Part shown: one piece after another, positions 35,686 through 43,400 of the stretch
Numbering within the stretch: the stretch's first letter is position 1
How the letters are laid out: each line of letters starts with the position of its first letter
Assembly: GCA_002683405.1 (NCBI GenBank)
Contig: NYTH01000033.1
Span: 62,001 to 126,000, forward strand
Length of the DNA stretch: 64,000 nt
Direction: 5' to 3'
Source: Salinisphaeraceae bacterium
GTDB lineage: Bacteria > Pseudomonadota > Gammaproteobacteria > Nevskiales > Salinisphaeraceae
Notes under the pieces: model-generated
Database searches by the model: none
What the model was told of the DNA's origin: nothing
Seen by the model: only the letters and a program-made list of their open reading frames with translations
Translations under genes and position numbers: made by a program

Positions 35686-37890
35686 TCAGGTCAGGTCCTG
35701 CGGATCCACGTCTAGCGCCCAGCGCACCCGCCGGCCTTCGCTCAGGCCATCCACCTCGGGCAACCAGGCCCGCAGGAACCGCTGCAGCTCGGACCGGCTG
35801 TCGGCCCGGAGCAGCAAATGCGCCCGCGTGCGGCCGGCGCGTCGCTCCAGCGGCGCCGGCGCCGGCCCCCACAGCTCGACGCGGAGCCGGCCCTGCGGCA
35901 CAAGCAGACGATCCGCCGCGGTACTGGCCGCCTGAAGGAACGCGTCCGGCGCGCGGGGCTGCCGGGCCTCGGCCTGCAGCAGCGCCAGGCTGCCGAAGGG
36001 CGGCAGGCCGGCCTGTTTCCGCTCCTCGAGCAAGGCCCGGGCGAAACGCCCGTAGCCTTCGGATACCAGCAACTGCAGCAAGGGGTGGCCGGGGTGGTGC
36101 GTCTGGATGATCACCTCGCCCCGACGGCGGTCGCGGCCGGCGCGACCGGCCACCTGCGTCACCAGCTGCGCCATGCGCTCGATGGCCCGGAAATCGGTGG
36201 AGAAAAGCCCGCCATCGGCATTGACCACACCCACCAGCGACAGATCGGGAAAGTCGTGCCCCTTGGCAATCATCTGTGTGCCCACCAGCAGGCGCAGCGC
36301 CTTGCTGCGCACCTGGGTCAGCAGCTGTGCAAGCGCGCCCTTGCGGGCGGTGCTGTCGCGATCGAAGCGTGCCATCGGCACGTCGGGAAACTCGCTGCGC
36401 AGGGCGGCGGCAATGCGTTCTGTCCCCTCACCCAGCGCAATCAGGCTGCGGCTGCCGCAGCGTTCGCATTGCGCGGGGGGCGGACGTTGGGCACCACAGT
36501 GATGACAGCACAGCCGCTGGCCGCCGGCGTGCAGCGTCATGGCGCTGTCGCAGTGGCGGCACGGCATCTGCCAGCCGCAATCGTGGCAGAGCAGCGCCGG
36601 CGCGAAGCCCCGCCGGTTGAGAAACATGAGCACCTGGCCGCCCTGCTCCAGATGCTGCGCCGCCTGCTCCAGCAGCGGTCGCGATAATCCCTCGCGCAGC
36701 GGCCGACTGCGCACATCCAGCAGGCGCACCACGGGTTGGCCGGCGCGGCCCACGCGTTGCGACAGCCGAACATGATGGTAGCGGCCCTGCAGAGCATTGT
36801 TGAGCGTTTCCAGCGACGGGGTGGCCGTGCCCAGGAGGATCGGTACGCCCGCCTGCTGCGCCCGGCGTACCGCCAGATCCCGCGCAGAATAGCGAAAGCC
36901 GTCCTGCTGCTTGAACGAGCCGTCGTGTTCTTCGTCCACGATAATCAGGCCCAGATCGGGCATCGGCGTAAAGATGGCCGATCTCGTACCCAGAATCACG
37001 CGGGCATCGCCCGCGCGCGCGGCAAGCCAGCCGTCGAGCCGCTCCGCATCGGTCAGTCCGGAATGCAGCACCGCGATACTCACGCTCAGCCGTTCGAAGA
37101 AACGATCGACCAGTTGCGGCGTCAGGCCGATTTCCGGCACCAGCACCAGCACCTGGCGGCCCGACTCGACCGCCCGCCGGGCGAGCGCAAGATAGATTTC
37201 GGTCTTGCCGCTGCCCGTCACGCCCTCGAGCAGCGTGGCCGAGAACCCCGCGCCGCCGGGTACGGCGGCCACGGCCTCGCGCTGCGCCTCGGTCAACGCC
37301 GGTCCGTCCGCCCCCCGACCGATGCGCGGCATCCTGGGACGATCACGCGCCTCCACCCAGCCATGCTCGAGCAGGCGTGCCAGCACGCCGGCCAGGCCAT
37401 CGCCGGCTGGCATTTCACCTTGCGCGGTCCAGCCGGGCCGGTCCAGGGCGCGCAGAATGCGCGCCTGACGCGAGGCACGCTGCATGAGCGCATCGGTATC
37501 CAGCTGCGCGCCGGTTGGGGTCAGACGCCAGACGCGTTCCACCCGTCGCGCCGCCGGATGGCCCTGCCTGAGCAGGGCCGGCAAGGCCGTCAGGCAGACA
37601 TCGCCGGCGGGGTGATGGTAGTAACCGCTGGCCCAGCGCAGCAGATTCATCATCGCCTCGGGGATCAATGGCTCGGTATCGATGATGCGGGTCAGCGGCC
37701 TGAGTCGATCAGGCGCGATGCCGGCCCCTGACGACGTACCGTCCACAATCGCCACCACCTTTCGCCTGCCCAGCGGCGCTTCCACCCGCGCGCCGGCCGG
37801 CGCCGGGCCGGCAGCGTGCGGCAGGTAATCCAGCCCCTGCCGAAAAGGGCCGGGCACGAAGACGCGGACAGGGGTTTCATCAGCGGTCAT
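35686..37890 (-). CDS. priA: Primosomal replication protein N' (PriA helicase)
   Basis: 734 residues. The N-terminal 3' DNA-binding domain has FRQGLDYLP. The helicase has LLEGVTGSGKTEIYLAL (Walker A), IIVDEEHDGSFKQQDGFRYSARDLAV (aromatic-rich loop, DEEH), and VAGRAGRDRRRGEVIIQT. The zinc-binding cysteine block is built of CHDCGW, CRHCDSAM, CCHHCGAQ and CERCGS. It restarts stalled forks. The usual priA-argS-SPOR order of gammaproteobacteria is kept. Confidence 0.96.
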   Translation of the reverse strand: MTADETPVRVFVPGPFRQGLDYLPHAAGPAPAGARVEAPLGRRKVVAIVDGTSSGAGIAPDRLRPLTRIIDTEPLIPEAMMNLLRWASGYYHHPAGDVCLTALPALLRQGHPAARRVERVWRLTPTGAQLDTDALMQRASRQARILRALDRPGWTAQGEMPAGDGLAGVLARLLEHGWVEARDRPRMPRIGRGADGPALTEAQREAVAAVPGGAGFSATLLEGVTGSGKTEIYLALARRAVESGRQVLVLVPEIGLTPQLVDRFFERLSVSIAVLHSGLTDAERLDGWLAARAGDARVILGTRSAIFTPMPDLGLIIVDEEHDGSFKQQDGFRYSARDLAVRRAQQAGVPILLGTATPSLETLNNALQGRYHHVRLSQRVGRAGQPVVRLLDVRSRPLREGLSRPLLEQAAQHLEQGGQVLMFLNRRGFAPALLCHDCGWQMPCRHCDSAMTLHAGGQRLCCHHCGAQRPPPAQCERCGSRSLIALGEGTERIAAALRSEFPDVPMARFDRDSTARKGALAQLLTQVRSKALRLLVGTQMIAKGHDFPDLSLVGVVNADGGLFSTDFRAIERMAQLVTQVAGRAGRDRRRGEVIIQTHHPGHPLLQLLVSEGYGRFARALLEERKQAGLPPFGSLALLQAEARQPRAPDAFLQAASTAADRLLVPQGRLRVELWGPAPAPLERRAGRTRAHLLLRADSRSELQRFLRAWLPEVDGLSEGRRVRWALDVDPQDLT

Positions 37891-38345
37891 GGCCGAATTC
37901 TAACCGCCCGGCCTACCGTACCGTCGTCGAGCAGGGCCAGCGGTCCAGCCCCTGTGGATAACTTTGGGGATAGTGCAGCCCGGAAGATCGAACGTCACGC
38001 GGCACAAACGCAGAGATGACGTTTACATGACGCAAAAATAAAAAGAATTATTTTTACAATCAGCTAATTAGAATGTATTAACCACAGCAGGCCGCGTTTG
38101 ACGGTTGACTTGAAGCTGCGCAACATGGCTCAGCGCTGGATGTGAATAACCCTGCCACCGGACGAAAAAACTCGCTGTAAATAGTTATTTATGGCCGTCC
38201 GCCACAATTTTTGCTGCAGCGCATCGCGCGAGGCGACCGGTGGACGGACGGCGTGAACGGAGGGACGACCGCTGGTCGATTCAATGGCATGGCGTCGTCT
38301 GCAGACGGTAAAATATCGAATAATTTTCAACCCGAGTTTTCACTG
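37891..38345. other. 455-bp gene-free region with two DnaA-box-like sites and a hairpin
   Basis: No gene is visible. TGTGGATAA at 37953-37961 is a perfect DnaA-box consensus, and TGTGAATAA at 38141-38149 is a second match to the relaxed consensus. Between them lies an AT-rich stretch (38034-38085) with a perfect inverted repeat AAAAATAA/TTATTTTT (38034-38041, 38048-38055). A 12-bp inverted repeat GCCGTCCGCCAC (38194-38205) pairs with 38240-38252 across one bulged base, about 95 bp before the cyclase-TnpA gene. Promoters for priA (minus) and the downstream gene (plus) must be here. Confidence 0.5.
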
Positions 38346-40067
38346 ATGGCTCATTACAGCGATGAGCCTCCGGGGCACTCTCCCTATGCTCTTCAATTAA
38401 GCCAGGGTTTTCCGTGGCTCAGATTTGAATACTCCCTGGAGGCGAGCTTCCGGGCCTATTACACGGCTCGCTATCTTGCCCGCGCGAGGTTTGTCCTTTC
38501 GCTCGCGATCATCCTCTTCGCCGTATTCGCGTTCTACAACCTGGCGGTGCTCCCCGCCCCGGTCGGCGGCGTGGCGGCGGCGGTGCAACTCGCCTTCATC
38601 TGCCCCTGGCTGCTGGCCGCCTGGGGCATGTCGTACTTCGAGTCGGTGTCACGCGATGTGTCCATGCTGGCCTGGTTTGCCCTGTCGGGTACGGCCATCG
38701 CGCTAATGGGCCTGATCTGGTATTCCACCCACCATCAGGTGGAGTACCCCTACACCGGCCTGGTTCTCATCGTCATCGCCGCCTACTACCTGGCCGGCAT
38801 GACCTTCTGGCACGCGCTCGCCTTCGGCCTGAGCTGCCTTGGCGTGTTTGTGCTCGGCTCCATGGCCGCCGACAGCTCGCCGGTGGAGCTGGTGGGTCCT
38901 GCGCTCTACCTGCTCACCGCCAATATCGTCGGCATGCTGGGCGCCTACACCTACGAGTACAACGAGCGCAGCGGCTATCTGAGCAAGGAAATCCTCGAGG
39001 GTCGCGCCAGTCGCGATGGGCTGACGGGCATCCACAACCGCCGCTACCTGGACGAACAGATCGATCGAATCTGGGCCCAGGCCAAGCGCGACAATGTCCG
39101 CGTGGCGGCCGCGTTCTTCGATGTTGACTACTTCAAGAGCTATAACGACGTGCACGGGCACCTGGGCGGGGATGACTGCCTGCGCAAGGTCGCGCAGTTG
39201 CTCAGCGACAAGGCCCGGCGCCCGCTGGATGTGGTGGTCCGCTACGGCGGCGAGGAATTCCTGGTCATCTGGTACGACGTGGAGCCTGCCGAGATGCTGA
39301 TCGAACTCGCCGAAGGTGTGCGCCGCAGTATCGAGCATGCCCGCATTCCGCACGGCGCGTCCCCGGTGTCCGACTACGTGACGGTCAGCGCCGGCGCGGC
39401 AGCCTGCGTGCCGGACGCCACCCATACGCCGGCGGCCTTTCTCGAGCAGGCCGACAGGCTGCTCTACCAGGCCAAGAGCGCCGGACGAAACCGCGTGATC
39501 TCGCTGCCGCACCTGTCGCAGACGGTGACTGCCCTGGGCAACGCCGTCAACGTGGCGCCCGAGGATTTCAACCGGGAAGACGTCACCGAGATGGAAGCCG
39601 AGCAGCCGCTATCCGCGGAGCAGCGGAATCGCCACGCGGCCTACCGCCGGTCAAAAACGGGCCTGTACCGGCTGCACTACCAGTTCGTGTTTCCCACCCG
39701 GAATCAGCGCCGGCTGCTGGCCGGCGAGGTCGCGCACGGGCTGCGCGCCGCCATACGCGAACTGTGCGATCGCGCCGACATCCATATTCTGCGAGGCCAG
39801 ATCTGCCCGGATCACATCAAGCTGATGCTGAGCGTCCCGCCCGGCCTGTCGCCCGGCGCGGTCATCGACACCATCCGCACCCGCAGCGCCGAGGCGTTGA
39901 TCACCGAATTCGGTCGCACCCACCGCGCCATCGCCAAGGGCGAGATCTGGGAGGAAGGCTATTTCGTGGCCACCATCGGCACGGTGAAGGAAAGCACGAT
40001 TGAACGTTACGTCGAGCATCAGGATCTCAAACCCCGCGACGACGAGTTCAAGATTACGACCGGCTAA
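38346..40067 (+). CDS. Membrane diguanylate cyclase fused to an IS200/IS605 TnpA-like (Y1/REP-transposase) domain
   Basis: 573 residues from ATG 38346 (an earlier in-frame ATG at 38286 is possible). About six TM helices lie at 46-203, like a MASE sensor. GGDEF lies at about 218-385, with active GGEEF at 301-305 and an RPLD inhibitory site at 292-295. An acidic linker follows (EDFNREDVTEMEAEQ). Residues about 436-560 match IS200 TnpA/RAYT: GLYRLHYQFVFPTRNQRRLL, CPDHIKLMLSVPPGLSP, EEGYFVATIGTVKES and TIERYVEHQ. The HUH motif is reduced to His490-Ile-Lys492, while the catalytic-position Tyr555 and Gln559 remain. This suggests a nucleic-acid hairpin-binding domain that has lost metal-dependent cleavage, tied to c-di-GMP synthesis (inference). 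I know of no characterised protein of this build. Confidence 0.85.
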   Translation: MAHYSDEPPGHSPYALQLSQGFPWLRFEYSLEASFRAYYTARYLARARFVLSLAIILFAVFAFYNLAVLPAPVGGVAAAVQLAFICPWLLAAWGMSYFESVSRDVSMLAWFALSGTAIALMGLIWYSTHHQVEYPYTGLVLIVIAAYYLAGMTFWHALAFGLSCLGVFVLGSMAADSSPVELVGPALYLLTANIVGMLGAYTYEYNERSGYLSKEILEGRASRDGLTGIHNRRYLDEQIDRIWAQAKRDNVRVAAAFFDVDYFKSYNDVHGHLGGDDCLRKVAQLLSDKARRPLDVVVRYGGEEFLVIWYDVEPAEMLIELAEGVRRSIEHARIPHGASPVSDYVTVSAGAAACVPDATHTPAAFLEQADRLLYQAKSAGRNRVISLPHLSQTVTALGNAVNVAPEDFNREDVTEMEAEQPLSAEQRNRHAAYRRSKTGLYRLHYQFVFPTRNQRRLLAGEVAHGLRAAIRELCDRADIHILRGQICPDHIKLMLSVPPGLSPGAVIDTIRTRSAEALITEFGRTHRAIAKGEIWEEGYFVATIGTVKESTIERYVEHQDLKPRDDEFKITTG

Positions 40068-40366
40068 GCGGCCCGCGCGGCACGAGCGTACGCGTACTAA
40101 GGCGCTCCGCCCGAGGCCCAGAACAGGGACCCGGCTCGCTGGGGGTGTGACTGCCGGCGGGGGGATTGAGCTGCGAACAAGACTCGCTCAGGCTCGTTCA
40201 TCCCGCCGAGGGTCAACCACGCCTGCCACGCGGCCCAGGTCCGCCTCTGGGGACAACATCCGCTGCGTGACACCTGCAAAGTTCTTCCTCTCTACCCCAC
40301 ATAAATTCGAGACGCCGTAACACCACAAGAACTCGGGTTTCGCGCCCACATGCAATGGGCGAAAAA
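40068..40366. other. Gene-free intergenic region
   Basis: Between the cyclase-TnpA stop and the terminator of the giant minus-strand gene. I see no convincing gene, repeat or RNA. Short GC-rich inverted segments are present but none stands out. Confidence 0.5.
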
Positions 40367-40389
40367 AAGCCCCGGCAGTACCGGGGCTT
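40367..40389 (-). terminator. Rho-independent terminator of the giant surface-protein gene
   Basis: Perfect 9-bp stem (40367-40375 with 40381-40389) and a 5-nt loop. On the minus strand it is followed by a run of T (seven A at 40362-40368 on the plus strand). It lies 24 bp after the stop at 40413. Confidence 0.92.
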
Positions 40390-40412
40390 GAATCGGGCAC
40401 AGAGTTGGCCTA

Positions 40413-43400
40413 TCAGAGGAGAACTTCGCGACGCCGGCGGCGCATCAGGCCACCCACGGCGATGGCAGCCAGCAGCCAGAGCAGCGGGTCCTGCCGCTGG
40501 TTGCTGCTGCCGAGCACACAGCCACCGCCACCACCGCCGCCGCCCAGCGTCGGACCCGGGTTCGGGTTGCCGCCACCAGTAGGCGGTGACGTGACGGCTG
40601 CCGTACCGGGCGCGCCCGGGTCGGTGATGCGACCGTCGGCCATGCCATCGGCATCACCGATGCCGCCATCAATAAGGTTCAGCGCGATCACGTTGCCGTT
40701 GATCTGCGCGCCCTCATTGTCAGCCGCGTCGAACAGGTACTCGAAGGCCACACCATTCTGGAACTTGTAGAAGGTGTTCGGCGTTGAGCCGGCCGGCAAG
40801 GTCAGCGTGACCTGCACGCTGTCACCATTGTTCAGGCCGCTGATGTCGAAGCTGAAGTAGCCATCATCGAAGTCCACGTTGGCCGGCGGGGTAATGCCCA
40901 TCGGCGGCTGAGCGGCGATCATGTAGTTCTCGATCTGCCCGCCGCTGGTGGCAATCTCCACCGGCTGCCCGTCCGGATTGTTCTGCGTATCCGTATCGGT
41001 TGCCGCGTCGGCACGCGTGGTGGAGGTAAAGGTATCCATCACGCCGCCAATGGTCAGCGTCGTATCCGTGGCCGTGGAGGCCGTTGCCGCCGAAGTGTGG
41101 CTCACGCAGACCGTATCCCCCTGCGACACCATGCCCGCCGAGCTGGTGAACATACCCGCCATACAGCCAATCGAGTACTCGCCACCGGTCACCGTGATGC
41201 TCGTGGGCGTGTCGATGCCGGCCACCGTGATTACGTTGGACTGCACCAGCGTGTTGATGGTCACGTCGTTCGTGTCCGTGAACATGAAGGCATCCGGCGT
41301 AATGTCCGGCTCGGCCTCGGGCGCGGTGGTCGTGGTGAACACATCCGACCCGGTGCCGACGGTCAACTCGGAGTTCACCGCCGTATTGGCCATGGCCGCG
41401 GAGGTATGCCGCACGCACACCGTGTCGTTGTTGTCGATGGTCCCGGCCATGCCGGTAAAGCTGTTGATGTCACAGCCAATCGAGTACTCACCCACGTCGA
41501 TCGAGATGGCGGTGCCGTCGTCGATGCCCGTAATGGTGACGGTATTGGACGTGATCGGCGTCGACTGGTCCACGTCAACCTGATCGTTGAACATGAAGCC
41601 ATCCGGCGTGCGATCGCCATCGCGAACCGTGGAACTGAAGTCGCCGGTCACACCGCCAATGGACAGCGTGGTGGTCACCATGCCGCCAAACATCGCGCTG
41701 CTGCTGTGACGCACACAAACCGTTTCGCCGTTGGCAATGGTGCCGGCGGCACTGGTGAAGCCCGGTTCGGCACAGCCGATGGCGTACTCACCGCCGGTTA
41801 CCGTGATCTGCGCGTCGGTATCGATGCCGGCCACGGTAATTGTATTGGACGTCTGAACGGTCATGGGCTCGACATTGTTGACGTCGGCAAACATGAAGGC
41901 GTCCGGCGTCGTGTCACCGGGATCAACCCCATCACCGCCGCCGAAGACCAGGGCGCCGAAGGCGGCGTTGAACTGGCCCACGCTCACCACGCCGCCGTCT
42001 GCGCGCTGTGCGATGGCGAAACTCGACAGGCTGGTGCCCGAGAGTTCGTTGCGGCGGAAAAGACCGCTATCACCAAAGTTGTTATCAATGGAACCGGTCG
42101 AACTCAGGATCGTGTAGAGCAGATCGTTAGAGCCGAAGTTTTCGTTGCCGCCTGCGGCCACCCGGCCGTCCGCCAGCACAATGACGCTGGTGAATGCGCC
42201 CGCAGGTTGATCGAAGCCGGTTAACCCCCCGATTCCGAAGGTGCTGTCCAGTGCGCCAGCAGATGTGACTTTGCCGACGGCGGGTCTGGCAGAAGAATTG
42301 ACCCCGGCAAAGAGAATGTCGTCGCCGACCAGAGCAACCGCGTTGATATCACTCATTCCGGCGACCAGCAACAAACCGTCGCTGTCAAACGCTGTATCCG
42401 GCGTACCGTCCGAGTTGAACCGAACCAGCGACGCGCCCGAGCGATACCGGCCGCCCATGACGATGCGACCCATGCTGTCGATGCGTAGACCACCGCCCTC
42501 GATAGTCTGAGTCTCGCCGGTGCCGATGTTTGCAACACCGTCGGCGAAGAACGCGGCATCACTGCCAAAGTTCGTATCCACGGTACCGTCGGCCAGGAAG
42601 CGCACGGCCCAGAACTGGGTGCCGTTGCTGTCGGTGAGGACGCCGCCGCCTACAATGATTGCGCCCGTGCTGTCGAACTCGGCGCCGCCAACCAGCTCGG
42701 TGCGCCCCGGTTGAGCCGGATTGATGTCGAACTGGACCAGGCCGCCTGTGCCAAACGAGGCGTCGACGCTCCCGTCGGTATTGAAACGGGCCAGGTAGAC
42801 CATGGCGTTGGGCGGGTTGGCTGCGGCTGACGTGCGGCCCACAAGCACATACTTGCCATCCGGCTGAACCAGGATACGGCGGACACTGTTGTTCTGGTTC
42901 GGCATGGTCAGGCTGTTCTTGCCATCCGTGTCGAAACTGGTATCCAGCATGCCGTCACTGGTCATGCGCACGATGCCGATCACGCCTGCCGAAAAGGTAT
43001 TGGGGCCAGCCATGACGATGGAGCCATCCGGCTGCACGATGACCGCTTCGGCGCGGTCGGGTCCGCCCGCAATATCTGCTACGACCAGACCATTGTTACC
43101 GAAGTTGGTGTTGATCTCGTCGTCACCGCCGTTGAAGATCAGGCCGGTCTTGCTGATGAAGTCGGCGCACTTGTCGCCGATGGTCAGGCTGGTGCGGGTT
43201 TCGGTTTCACCCGTGGCAGCTGTGGTATGACGAACGCAGACGGTATCGCCATTGCTGACGGTGCCTTCCATGGTGGTGAAATTGCCGTCGCAACCGATGG
43301 AGTATTCACCGCCTTCCACGGAAATCGGCGCATCCACGCCGTTGGCCAGACCGGACACGACGATGGTGTTGGAGGTGGCCACCACGCCGCCTTCGACATT

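Noticed and set aside
37891-38345. Possible replication origin next to priA
   Set aside because: Only two DnaA-like boxes, no dnaA/dnaN/gidA neighbours, and a short AT-rich block; kept as a low-interest observation only.
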